A stretch of 64,000 nucleotides of DNA from Sphingomonas caeni (GTDB lineage: Bacteria; Pseudomonadota; Alphaproteobacteria; Sphingomonadales; Sphingomonadaceae), in assembly GCF_026013415.1 (NCBI RefSeq), contig NZ_JAPDOK010000001.1, positions 62,001 to 126,000 on the forward strand. The letters run 5' to 3'. Below, one piece after another: positions 17,316 to 25,987 of the stretch. Numbering within the stretch: the first letter of the stretch is position 1; each line of letters starts with the position of its first letter. The notes under the pieces were generated by a model. The model was not told the DNA's origin. It made no database searches and was given only the letters and a program-made list of their open reading frames with translations. The position numbers and the translations under genes were made by a program.

Positions 17316-18083
17316 ATGACCTACCCGACGGCCGCAGACCTGATCGCGGCGGCGCTCCCGGATCGCATGGACGGGCGAAAGCCGTTCATCCTGGGCATTT
17401 GCGGGGCGCAGGGGAGCGGGAAATCGACCGTCGCGATGGTGCTGGCGGAGCGGATGCACGCGCGGGGATTGCGCTGCGCGGTCCTGTCGCTCGACGATTT
17501 CTATCTCGATGGCGCGCGGCGGCAGCGGCTGGCGGAGACGGTTCATCCGCTGCTGCGTACCCGCGGCGTGCCGGGGACGCATGATGTCGCATTGTGGGCG
17601 CGCACGATCGAGGCGCTGGGGCGCGAGGACACGGTGATGCTCCCGCGATTCGACAAGAAGCGCGACGAGCCCGGTGATCCCGAAGGCTTTGCAGGCCCGG
17701 CGGACATCGTGATCTTCGAAGGCTGGTGCGTCGGCGCGCGGCCCGAGCCGGAATCGGCACTGGCCGAGCCGGTCAACGCGCTCGAACACGAGCGCGACGC
17801 GGACGGAACATGGCGGCGCTACGTCAACGATCAGCTCGGCGGCCCCTATGCCTCACTCTTCCGCTGGATCGATTTCCTGGTGACGCTCAAGGCACCGGGG
17901 TTCGACGTGGTCACCGGCTGGCGGATCGAGCAGGAACGCAAAGCCGGCGGCCCGATGGCTGACGCCGAGGTCCGCGGTTTCGTGGAGCATTATCGCCGCC
18001 TGACCGAGCATCTGCTCCGCCATGGCGACACTTGGGCCGACCTGACGATTCGGCTCGATTCGAAGCGGCGGGCGATTGGCTGA
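17316..18083 (+). CDS. P-loop kinase of the D-glycerate 3-kinase / phosphoribulokinase-like group
   Basis: The 255-residue protein has Walker A GAQGSGKST (about 30-38), the LSLDDFYLD motif, LRTRGVPGTHD and IFEGWCVG. Together these match plant-type D-glycerate 3-kinase (GLYK) and its bacterial and yeast relatives. The expected reaction is ATP-dependent phosphorylation of D-glycerate to 3-phosphoglycerate. There is no membrane or signal segment. It is divergent from a LacI regulator, and the two may form a regulated pair. tRNA-Ala follows 80 bp downstream on the other strand. Confidence 0.8.
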   Translation: MTYPTAADLIAAALPDRMDGRKPFILGICGAQGSGKSTVAMVLAERMHARGLRCAVLSLDDFYLDGARRQRLAETVHPLLRTRGVPGTHDVALWARTIEALGREDTVMLPRFDKKRDEPGDPEGFAGPADIVIFEGWCVGARPEPESALAEPVNALEHERDADGTWRRYVNDQLGGPYASLFRWIDFLVTLKAPGFDVVTGWRIEQERKAGGPMADAEVRGFVEHYRRLTEHLLRHGDTWADLTIRLDSKRRAIG

Positions 18084-18162
18084 TTTTGCTGGAAAATCAG
18101 GGGAATGGTGGCGCCCCGAGGGACAACCAAGAACCGAGGCGAAATCAAATCCCGATGGGATT

Positions 18163-18238
18163 TGGTGGAGCCGAGGGGGATCGAACCCCTGACCTTCGCA
18201 ATGCCATTGCGACGCTCTCCCAGCTGAGCTACGGCCCC
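18163..18238 (-). tRNA. tRNA-Ala (anticodon GGC)
   Basis: The 76-base cloverleaf is read on the minus strand. The acceptor stem GGGGCCG/CGGCUCC has one G-U pair. The D-arm is GCUC-AGCUGGGA-GAGC, the anticodon stem is UCGCA/UGCGA with loop AUGGCAU giving GGC, the T-arm is AGGGG-UUCGAUC-CCCCU, and the 3' CCA is encoded. Confidence 0.97.
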
Positions 18239-18323
18239 ACACCCTGAGAAGGCGACGGCCATTAGAAGGCCATCGCGCCTTTGGCAAGGACGCTTGTGGC
18301 GTCCTCGCGCAAATCAATTCAAA

Positions 18324-18647
18324 TCAGACGTCGTCGTCGTTTCCGCCGGTCTCGACACCCAGATCGTCGTCGCCGCCCAGATCGACATCGTCATCGGCCG
18401 AGGGTTCCTCGTCATCGGCACCGATGTCCAGATCCTCGTCGCCCAGATCGGCATCCTCCACCGCGGCGGCGGGAACGGCAGCCTTGGCGGCCTCGAAGGG
18501 CAGCGGCTGCTTCGACTTGAGAATCGGCTCGGGCTCCCACGCATAGCCGCAGTTGATGCAGGTGACGGGCTCGTCCTTGGTCAGGTCGTAGAATCGCGTT
18601 CCGCACTTCGGGCATCCGCGCTTCGTGCCCCATTCGGCCTTCACCAT
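18324..18647 (-). CDS. TIGR02300 family zinc-ribbon protein
   Basis: The 107-residue protein has an N-terminal zinc ribbon (CPKCGTRFYDL, then CINCGYAWEP, residues 12-40). A linker and a very acidic C-terminus (Asp/Glu/Gly-rich, residues 65-107) follow. The FYDL-near-CPKCG pattern is the hallmark of TIGR02300, a conserved alphaproteobacterial family of unknown function often placed next to aroA. It is divergent from aroA here, 102 bp apart. A nucleic-acid or polymerase-binding role would fit a ribbon with an acidic tail, but that is inference. Confidence 0.88.
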   Translation of the reverse strand: MVKAEWGTKRGCPKCGTRFYDLTKDEPVTCINCGYAWEPEPILKSKQPLPFEAAKAAVPAAAVEDADLGDEDLDIGADDEEPSADDDVDLGGDDDLGVETGGNDDDV

Positions 18648-18749
18648 AGAGTTGCCTCTTGCCTTTCAAATTTCGTGATTTCGGATCCAGTGACCCGCAA
18701 AGTGGGGCGCGCCTTGCCATGGTGCAAGCCCGGTGTCAAAGCCCGCGCG

Positions 18750-20075
18750 ATGCACGGTTCCCTCCCCCGCCCCATGAGCTTTTCCGCGCGCGGCCCGCTG
18801 CGCGGCACCGTTGTCGTGCCCGGAGACAAGTCGATCAGCCACCGGTCCCTCATGTTCTCGGCGCTGGCGGTGGGCGAAAGCCGGATCGAGGGGCTGCTGG
18901 AGGGCGAGGATGTGCTCGCCACGGCGGCGGCGATGCGGGCAATGGGCGCCGACGTCCAGCGCGGCGAGGACGGGACGTGGCGCGTGCACGGCGTGGGCGT
19001 AGGCGGGCTGCTCCAGCCCCAGGCGGCGCTCGACATGGGCAATTCGGGGACCTCGACGCGACTGCTGATGGGTCTCGTCTCCAGCCATCCGATCACTTGC
19101 ACCTTTACCGGCGACGCCTCGCTCTCGGGCCGCCCCATGGGCCGCGTGATCGAGCCGCTCTCCCGGATGGGCGCGGAGATCACCGCCAGCCCCGGCGGCC
19201 GCCTGCCGCTGATGCTGCGCGGCATTTGCCCGGCGGTGCCGATCGAATACACGCTTCCGGTCGCCTCGGCGCAGGTAAAGTCGGCGGTGCTGCTCGCCGG
19301 GCTCAACACGCCGGGCATCACCCGGGTAATCGAGCCGGTGCCGACGCGCGACCATAGCGAGCGGATGCTCACCGGCTTCGGCGCCGAGCTGAGCGTCGAG
19401 GACTCCCCCCGGGGCAAGATCATCTCGATCCGCGGCGAAGCCGAGCTCAAGCCGCAGCATATCGTCGTGCCGGGCGATCCCTCTTCCGCGGGTTTCTGGA
19501 TGGTCGCGGCGTCGATCGTTCCAGGGTCCGAAATCACCATCGCCAATGTCTGCATGAACCCGACCCGCACCGGGTTGATTGCGGCGCTCCGGCTGATGGG
19601 CGCGGACATTTCCGAGGCAAGCCCGCGAATCGTCGGCGGCGAGCCGGTCGCCGACCTGATCGTGAAGCACGCCCCGCTCAAGGCGATCCAAGTGCCCCCC
19701 GAGCTCGCCCCGAGCATGATCGACGAATATCCGATCCTGTTCGTCGCGGCGGCGATGGCCGAGGGCTGCACGATCGCGCGCGGCGCGCACGAACTGCGCG
19801 TCAAGGAATCGGACCGGATCGCGGTGATGGCCGAGGCGCTGGCCGCGGTGGGCGTGAGCGTCGAGGAATATGAGGACGGCCTCGCGATTCAGGGCTCGGG
19901 CGGGGCGTCCATCGCGGGCGGCGCACGGGTCGCCTCGAAACTGGACCATCGTATCGCGATGAGCATGGCGGTGGCTGGACTTGTCGCGAAAGCCCCGGTG
20001 GAAATCGACGACGTAGCGCCGATCGCCACCAGCTATCCGAATTTCCTGCCCACCCTTGACGCGCTCACCCAGTAG
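18750..20075 (+). CDS. aroA: 3-phosphoshikimate 1-carboxyvinyltransferase (EPSP synthase, class II-like)
   Basis: The 441-residue two-domain enzyme of the shikimate pathway joins shikimate-3-phosphate and PEP. Active-site landmarks are PGDKSISHRS, SGRPMGRV, SAQVKSAVLLAGLNTPG, PTRDHSERML, SMIDEYPIL and RVKESDR. The alignment is with the Agrobacterium CP4-type class II group. The glycine loop reads MGNSGTSTRL, so the PEP-site residue that is alanine in glyphosate-tolerant CP4 is glycine here. ATG 18750 or 18774 are both possible starts; the long upstream frame is not coding. It is followed at 15 bp by cmk. Confidence 0.94.
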   Translation: MHGSLPRPMSFSARGPLRGTVVVPGDKSISHRSLMFSALAVGESRIEGLLEGEDVLATAAAMRAMGADVQRGEDGTWRVHGVGVGGLLQPQAALDMGNSGTSTRLLMGLVSSHPITCTFTGDASLSGRPMGRVIEPLSRMGAEITASPGGRLPLMLRGICPAVPIEYTLPVASAQVKSAVLLAGLNTPGITRVIEPVPTRDHSERMLTGFGAELSVEDSPRGKIISIRGEAELKPQHIVVPGDPSSAGFWMVAASIVPGSEITIANVCMNPTRTGLIAALRLMGADISEASPRIVGGEPVADLIVKHAPLKAIQVPPELAPSMIDEYPILFVAAAMAEGCTIARGAHELRVKESDRIAVMAEALAAVGVSVEEYEDGLAIQGSGGASIAGGARVASKLDHRIAMSMAVAGLVAKAPVEIDDVAPIATSYPNFLPTLDALTQ

Positions 20076-20090
20076 GCCAACTTGACCGCC

Positions 20091-20732
20091 ATGATTATCG
20101 CCGTCGACGGACCCGCAGCATCAGGCAAAGGCACCATCGCCCGGGCGCTGGCCAGGCATTACAAGCTGCCGCACCTCGATACCGGCCTGCTCTATCGCGC
20201 CGTCGCCGCGGCGGTGCTCAAGGACGAGTTCGATCCGGCGAACGAAGCCGACGCGGTCTCGGCGTGCAGCTTCGACGATTACACGCTCGACGATCCCTGG
20301 CTGAAGAGCGAGGAGGTCGGCAAGGCCGCCTCGATCGTCTCGGCGCACCCGCTGGTGCGCGCCGCACTGCTGCTGCGCCAAAAGAAATTCGCGCACCAGA
20401 GCGGCGGCGCGGTGCTCGACGGGCGCGACATCGGCACAGTGATCGCCCCCGACGCGGACGTGAAGCTGTTCATCAAGGCCACCCCGATGATCCGCGCCCA
20501 GCGCCGCCACATGGAGCTGCGCAAGCGCGGCATCGTCACCAGCCTCGACAAGGTGCTGGCCGATATCCGCGCCCGCGACGAGCGCGACGCCAAGCGCCCC
20601 AGCGCGCCGATGGTCCCCGCCCCCGACGCCGTGATGCTCGATACCAGCTTCCTCTCGATCGACGCCGCGCTCCAGCGCGCGATCGCGATCGTCGAGGCGC
20701 AAAAGGCGCGCCAAGGGGCAGCGGCGGAGTAG
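20091..20732 (+). CDS. cmk: Cytidylate kinase
   Basis: The 213-residue P-loop kinase starts IIAVDGPAASGKGTIA (Walker A GPAASGKGT), with LDTGLLYRAVA, GRDIGTVIAPDA and the lid RDERDAKRP. It phosphorylates CMP and dCMP. ATG 20091 puts the P-loop at the normal distance from the N-terminus; an in-frame TTG lies nine bases earlier. In alphaproteobacteria cmk is normally followed by rpsA. Here a roughly 6.8 kb gap containing four accessory genes separates them. Confidence 0.95.
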   Translation: MIIAVDGPAASGKGTIARALARHYKLPHLDTGLLYRAVAAAVLKDEFDPANEADAVSACSFDDYTLDDPWLKSEEVGKAASIVSAHPLVRAALLLRQKKFAHQSGGAVLDGRDIGTVIAPDADVKLFIKATPMIRAQRRHMELRKRGIVTSLDKVLADIRARDERDAKRPSAPMVPAPDAVMLDTSFLSIDAALQRAIAIVEAQKARQGAAAE

Positions 20733-20827
20733 GCTAACGCCCTGCGGTTACTACCTATCCCCCAATTTTAACCCCTTCCTAACCATGCATGGTCACAGAT
20801 GCTTCTGAATTTCGTCAGGGGAAGATC

Positions 20828-23200
20828 ATGCAGTTCATCGTTCGGGCCCATGAGCTCGAGACCTTGCTCGACCGCGCGCCCGAGGGCGTCGAGGTCCTCT
20901 CGCTCGACTGTTTCGACACGCTGATCTGGCGCAACACCCATGCCCCCACCGATGTCTTCGCCGATCTGACGCTTGCGGGCGGCGGGATCGAGCCGCGCTG
21001 CTGGGCCGAATCGCAGGCGCGCAAATCGGCCTGGACCAAGCGCGGGGCCAAGGAGATCGGCATCGAGGACGTCTATCGCCGGATGCTTGCCAGCCCCAGC
21101 GAGGACGAGGTCAACGCCGCGGTCGCGCGCGAGCTGGCGATCGAGGCGAAGCACGCCTTCGCCTTCAGGCCCACCGTCGCGCTGATCCACGAAGCCAAAC
21201 GCCGCGGGCTCAAGGTCGTGATGGTTTCCGACATGTATCTCTCGGAGAGCCAGCTGCGCGCGCACATCGCCGCCGCCGCGGGGCCGGAACTGCTCGACAG
21301 CATCGACCATGTCTTCGTCTCGGCAGCCTATGGCGTGGGCAAGCGCGACGGACTGTTCGACCATGTCCTCGAGACGCTGGGCGTCAGCGGAGACAAGATT
21401 CTGCACGTCGGCGACAATCGCGGCGCGGACTATGAAGCGGCGGACGAATATGGCCTGCACGCGGTCCATCTCGCCCAGTTCGACGAGGAAAGCGCCGCGC
21501 GGCTTCGCATGGAGGCGGCCACCGCGATCATGCTCGATCCGCTTGCCGGAATCTCCCGCGCCGTGTGCCAGCCGCACCGCGCCCAGGTCTCGCTGCGCCA
21601 GTCGAGCGACCCCGCTTATATCCTCGGCCATGACGTGATGGGCCCAGCGCTCCACACCTTCTCGCTATGGCTCAAGCAGGAGATCGACACGGCCTCGGCC
21701 GCCGCGGGCCGCCCGGTCCGCCCGCTCTTCGTGATGCGCGACGGCTATCTTCCCTGGCGCGTCTTCGACACGCTCTTCCCCGAAGCGGGCGCGCAGACGA
21801 TCGAGATCAGCCGCTTCGTCGCGCTGCGGGCCAGCATCGCCGACATGGAGAGCCTCGATCACTATCTCGACGAATGGTACAACAAGCTGCCGATCCGCTC
21901 GCTCGCCAGGCAGCTCATGCTGTTCGAGCAGGAATATTCCAAATTCCTGAAGGGCGATCCCAAGGTCCAGCGCCCTGCCTTCGTCAAATGGGTCCGCTCG
22001 CCCGAGATGAGCCGCAAGATCTTCATTCGCCGCGGCGCCTTCCTCAAGAAGCTGGTGGCGCATCTGGCAAGCGCCGGCGTTGCCGAGGGCGATGCGGTGA
22101 TGCTGGTCGATATCGGCTATAACGGCACCGTCCAGAATTTCCTGACCCCGGTGCTCAAGGAGGCGATGAAGCTCGACGTGTCGGGCCGCTACATCTTCCT
22201 GCGCGAGAAGAACGCCTCGGGCCTCGACAAGAAGGGTATGATCGACGTCCGCAACTTCGATTACCGCACGCTCCACGCGCTTTCGCGATCGATCGTGGTG
22301 GTCGAACAGCTCTGCAATATCGAACAGGGCTCGACGATCGATTTCGAGGCAAACGGCGCCCCCATCCGCGAGGCGGTCGACGCCAAGGCCGCGCACAACG
22401 CGTCGCGCGCCGTGGTCCAGGAGGCCGCGCTGACCTTTGCGCGCGAGGCCGGCAGCGGCGTGGTCCGCGCGCCCGGCTCGGACGATCTCGACAGCCGCAC
22501 CCGCGCCGCGGCCGCGACGCTCGCGCGGCTCTTCTTCCTGCCCAACGCCAGCGAAGTCGCGGTGTTCGAAAGCTTCGTCTACGATCTCAACATGGGCACC
22601 TCCGCCAGCGAGATGCTGATGGATTCGGAACGCGGGACCAAGGGCCTACGCCGCCGCGGGCTGACCTTCTACAATGATCATGTGCCGCAGTTCATGTCGG
22701 CCGAGCTTCAATCGCAGGGTCTGCCGGTCAGCCTCGCCAACTTCACCGCCTCGCGCTTCAAGCTCGACCTGCGCAACACCGATTTCGAGGTGGGCGGCAT
22801 CGCCGTCCCCGCGATCTTCGCGACCGCGACCGACCAGGCGACCGCCGATCTGACCGCCTATCCCACAGCCGAGGGCTATTACCGCATCCGCGTGCCCGTG
22901 GGGCGCCAGCGCCCCACGGTCGCGATCCAGCTCGGCCGGATCGCCGAATGGGTGCAGATCGAGGAGGTCAGCTTCACGCCCGTCGCCGATATGAAGCCCG
23001 GCATGGAGCAGGCGCGGACCTTCACCGCCAAGGGCGTGACCGACGCCATGGAGCAGGGCGCGCCTGGCCTCTACCGCGCCCAGCCCAACGGCCTGCTGAT
23101 GGTCCCTCCGCCGGACGTGAACGAGCCGGTCCTGCTCTCCGTCGTGTTCCGCCCGGTAGTACCGCGGCAGCTGACCGCGGAGCTGAAGGCGGTCGCCTAA
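20828..23200 (+). CDS. Large HAD-superfamily protein, possibly polysaccharide-related
   Basis: The 790-residue soluble protein begins with a HAD phosphohydrolase-like domain: motif I LSLDCFDTLIW (25-35), motif II VVMVSDMYLSE, and motif IV HVGDNRGADYEAA (about residues 1-230). A roughly 350-residue central region and a C-terminal part rich in beta strands follow; I recognise neither. Similar large HAD proteins occur in surface-polysaccharide loci, but no glycosyltransferases sit beside it here. The ATG at 20828 follows CAGGGGAAG. It overlaps the convergent histidine phosphatase by four bases and is part of the cmk-rpsA insertion. Confidence 0.75.
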   Translation: MQFIVRAHELETLLDRAPEGVEVLSLDCFDTLIWRNTHAPTDVFADLTLAGGGIEPRCWAESQARKSAWTKRGAKEIGIEDVYRRMLASPSEDEVNAAVARELAIEAKHAFAFRPTVALIHEAKRRGLKVVMVSDMYLSESQLRAHIAAAAGPELLDSIDHVFVSAAYGVGKRDGLFDHVLETLGVSGDKILHVGDNRGADYEAADEYGLHAVHLAQFDEESAARLRMEAATAIMLDPLAGISRAVCQPHRAQVSLRQSSDPAYILGHDVMGPALHTFSLWLKQEIDTASAAAGRPVRPLFVMRDGYLPWRVFDTLFPEAGAQTIEISRFVALRASIADMESLDHYLDEWYNKLPIRSLARQLMLFEQEYSKFLKGDPKVQRPAFVKWVRSPEMSRKIFIRRGAFLKKLVAHLASAGVAEGDAVMLVDIGYNGTVQNFLTPVLKEAMKLDVSGRYIFLREKNASGLDKKGMIDVRNFDYRTLHALSRSIVVVEQLCNIEQGSTIDFEANGAPIREAVDAKAAHNASRAVVQEAALTFAREAGSGVVRAPGSDDLDSRTRAAAATLARLFFLPNASEVAVFESFVYDLNMGTSASEMLMDSERGTKGLRRRGLTFYNDHVPQFMSAELQSQGLPVSLANFTASRFKLDLRNTDFEVGGIAVPAIFATATDQATADLTAYPTAEGYYRIRVPVGRQRPTVAIQLGRIAEWVQIEEVSFTPVADMKPGMEQARTFTAKGVTDAMEQGAPGLYRAQPNGLLMVPPPDVNEPVLLSVVFRPVVPRQLTAELKAVA

Positions 23201-23796
23201 CCGCCCTTCGGCTTCTTCAGCTTCTTGAGCTTCGCGACGCAGGGGGTCGTCAGCACCGGCGCAGGCGCGGTGCTGTCGCCCGCGATCAGCATCTGTGGCA
23301 CCTGCGAGAAGGTCCAGGCGCCATCGATCAGATCGAGCACCCATACCAGGTCGAACCGGTCGCCCGGCCATTCCGGGGCAAGCGGGGTGCCCGCGACGTT
23401 GGAGATCAGGCAAGGAATCTGCTGGTGCTGCCATGCGACCAGCACCGGTCCGTTGGCCGATGCCGCGACCGCCGCGGCGGCCAGCGCAGCCTCGTCGCCG
23501 TCGCCATAGTTGATGTCGATCGCGATGCCGGTCAGCTGTGAAAGCGGGGTGATCGTATGCTGCGGCCGGATGCTCTTGCTGGCAGCGTTGACCGCCGCCG
23601 CGAACAGGGTCGTCGGCACCTCCAGCCCCGCCGCGATCGTGTTGGGCGCGAGCGGTGCAAAGAACCGCGCCAATGCCCCGGCCCGTTGCCAGCCCTGAAC
23701 GATCAGATCTTCCTTGTCTTTCTTCCCCGCCGGCGTGACACCATCAATGCCGGTCTCCGGTTTTTCGCCGTGCCGGATGAACATGATCTTCTGCAT
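23197..23796 (-). CDS. Histidine phosphatase (phosphoglycerate mutase-like) family protein
   Basis: The 199-residue protein starts with MQKIMFIRHGEKPE, the RHG catalytic motif of the histidine phosphatase superfamily, where the His is the phosphoacceptor. The second catalytic histidine probably lies in VLVAWQHQQIP (about residue 128). A lysine-rich tail (KLKKLKKPKGG) closes it. There is no signal peptide, so it is cytoplasmic. Substrate unknown. It is third in a minus-strand run behind the LamG and Asn/Ser-rich genes, with a 148-bp gap, and converges on the HAD gene. Confidence 0.75.
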   Translation of the reverse strand: MQKIMFIRHGEKPETGIDGVTPAGKKDKEDLIVQGWQRAGALARFFAPLAPNTIAAGLEVPTTLFAAAVNAASKSIRPQHTITPLSQLTGIAIDINYGDGDEAALAAAAVAASANGPVLVAWQHQQIPCLISNVAGTPLAPEWPGDRFDLVWVLDLIDGAWTFSQVPQMLIAGDSTAPAPVLTTPCVAKLKKLKKPKGG

Positions 23797-23944
23797 GCGT
23801 CGAATCCCCCCAATCGATCGGACGGCAATTGCTGCCAGCAAAGTCGAATTCCGGCAACATCGTCTCGCTATTCTTCGCGATCGGCCGGCGCATCGTTCCC
23901 GCGGGGGAGTGGGGGGCAGGGCCCCGCGGGAACGGCGCGGAACC

Positions 23945-25972
23945 TCAGTTGAGACAGCCCGGCGGGCGCTGCTGGAGGAGCTGCACGATCGAGTAGATCG
24001 AATAGGCGAGCTGCGCGACCAGCCACAATATCTCGAGCACCGCGGTGGGCGACATCAGCAGCACGATTCGCATGGCGAGCGACAGGATCGTCCACCAGCT
24101 GAGCGACGAGAAGATCAGCTGGTACGAAAGCTTGGCGATCGAGGTCAGCAGCGAATATTCGTAGAGCAGCTTGAGGCAGGTATAGATGCCCTGGCCGGTG
24201 ACGCCGTTGCGGAAGGTCGCGATCAGCTGGGGCATGATCCCGATCGAGTTGATCCGCGTTCCGAAGAAGTTGGTCATCCCCTGCAGGAACCTGGAGTAGT
24301 TGAACGCAAGGCCCAGTGCGAGCCACAGTGCGCCGACGATCGCGACGAGCAGCTGGATGCACCAGAGCGTGCACGCGTCGAACAGCCCGTCGGAAATCAC
24401 CTCTTCGGTGCCGTCGGCATGGACAAAGGTCATTCGCGCGCCGCCGGCATCGAGCACGTCGATCCGCACCCGGTTGAAGTCGGCCATGACGCCGTTCAGG
24501 AAATCCTCGCGCCCCTGGCGCAACCGCTCCGAATGGAGGTTGCGGAAGAAGTTGCGCTGCTCCTCGCTGATCCTGAAGCCCCCCATGAAACGCTCATACT
24601 CGGCCTCCGCCGCAGCAAAGAAGGCTTCGTCGTCGATATCCGGCATCGGCTCGAGCGGCGGTTCGGCGGCCAGCGCCGCGGGATTGGGCGCGATTGCCCG
24701 GGCTTCTGCCCGCGCGCCCATGCTCCCGCCGGTATAGACCGGTGCGGGCGCCAGCGCCGCGCCCGAGACCAGCCCGACCGGGTTGAACGACACCTGGTTC
24801 TGTGCGGGCGCCTGCGAGAAGTCGTAATAGGCGATGCAGGTGGGATCGGTCTGCGGCGTCGCGGTCTGGTAGCCCGCGATCTGGGCGGCGGTGAGCGCGA
24901 CGTTCCACACGCAGACATTCTGGAGCTGCCCGTCGAACGAGTTGATCGGCAGCTGGGTGCCGACGCTCGCGATCGCGCCGATCAGCGGCTCGCCGTTGGC
25001 GAGCGTGCCCGCCAGCTGCATGGCCGCGGAGCTGCTGTCGAGCGCGCCGTTGATGTAGAGCGCGCCGGCGGCGGGCGGGGTCCAGGTCACCGCGACGAAC
25101 ACCCACACCCCGTCGGTCAGCGTCGCGCTCGAGGTCAGGACGGTGCCGTCGCCCACCTGGAAGAACAACTTGCCGTCGGTGCCGATCCCCAGCGTCATGC
25201 CGCTGTTCGATTCGGCGACGCCGTTGGTGAAGATGTACATCAGGCCGCCGTTGATGTCGGGGCAGATCCACGCCGACACCGAGAAGGGCGATTGGCCGCC
25301 CCCCGGGTTCACCGCGCCGTCATTATAGGGGTCGCAGAACGAACTGGTGACGAGCACGCCCGCGGGCACGAACGGCAGATAGCGGGCATATTGGTTGAGC
25401 GTCGGGACGATGTTGTTGCCCGAGGTATCGACCGGCGGGGTGACGGTGAAATCGTCCTGCACCGCGAGGCTCGGCGTTCCCGCGGCAAAGCTGTTGAACT
25501 GGTTCTGGCCCAGGATGTTGGCGTTCATCGCCTGGGTCCACAGCCGCAGCCCCTGGATCTCGCCGTAGAAGCCGTTGCCGATGGTCAGCTGCGCGCTCGA
25601 GGCCGGCGGATTGGCGCTGGTCGTCGCCTGAGCGGCGAGCGCGCCGTTCAGGTACATCGACATGGTGAGGCCGTCGTAGATGACGCAGATATAATAGGGG
25701 ATGCTGGTGTCGAGCAGCGCTTGTGAGACCAAAGGTACCGTCTGCCCGCCGAGCGCGGCGTAGAGCGTCTGGCCCCTGCTCGCGAGCATGAACTCGGTGC
25801 CCTTGGTCACCATCGGCATCTGATCGACCAGCGCGTCGAGCGAGCACCAGAATTCGATCGTCCAGGCCGCATTGTTCTGGAAGCTGATCGGGCAGGTCGC
25901 GTAGGTCGCGGCGCCCTGCCCCGTGGTGAAGCGGGTGACGCCGGTATGGTTGGGGGGAAGCAATGTGGGCAT
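23945..25972 (-). CDS. LamG-repeat protein with C-terminal membrane region
   Basis: The 675-residue protein has two concanavalin-A-like LamG domains. The first (about 5-165) contains WTIEFWCSL and YYICVIYDG; the second (about 225-390) contains FSVSAWICPD, WVFVAVTWTPP and YINGALDSS. An Ala/Pro/Glu-rich linker follows, then three or four hydrophobic helices from about residue 540 to 665. There is no signal peptide, which is odd for a lectin-like protein. Anchoring through the C-terminus, or membrane insertion by the tail, would fit. It begins 15 bp after the Asn/Ser-rich gene, so they form an operon. I know of no close named family. Confidence 0.7.
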   Translation of the reverse strand: MPTLLPPNHTGVTRFTTGQGAATYATCPISFQNNAAWTIEFWCSLDALVDQMPMVTKGTEFMLASRGQTLYAALGGQTVPLVSQALLDTSIPYYICVIYDGLTMSMYLNGALAAQATTSANPPASSAQLTIGNGFYGEIQGLRLWTQAMNANILGQNQFNSFAAGTPSLAVQDDFTVTPPVDTSGNNIVPTLNQYARYLPFVPAGVLVTSSFCDPYNDGAVNPGGGQSPFSVSAWICPDINGGLMYIFTNGVAESNSGMTLGIGTDGKLFFQVGDGTVLTSSATLTDGVWVFVAVTWTPPAAGALYINGALDSSSAAMQLAGTLANGEPLIGAIASVGTQLPINSFDGQLQNVCVWNVALTAAQIAGYQTATPQTDPTCIAYYDFSQAPAQNQVSFNPVGLVSGAALAPAPVYTGGSMGARAEARAIAPNPAALAAEPPLEPMPDIDDEAFFAAAEAEYERFMGGFRISEEQRNFFRNLHSERLRQGREDFLNGVMADFNRVRIDVLDAGGARMTFVHADGTEEVISDGLFDACTLWCIQLLVAIVGALWLALGLAFNYSRFLQGMTNFFGTRINSIGIMPQLIATFRNGVTGQGIYTCLKLLYEYSLLTSIAKLSYQLIFSSLSWWTILSLAMRIVLLMSPTAVLEILWLVAQLAYSIYSIVQLLQQRPPGCLN

Positions 25973-25987
25973 GATATCCTCCCTTGA

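Noticed and set aside
18080..18100. Eight-base-pair hairpin CTGATTTT/AAAATCAG at the end of the glycerate kinase gene as a terminator
   Set aside because: It overlaps the stop codon, is AT-rich in the stem and lacks a following T-run, so the support is too weak.
18294..18749. Long in-frame N-terminal extension of aroA
   Set aside because: It overlaps the TIGR02300 gene on the other strand and has no homology; the EPSP synthase fold begins right after 18774.
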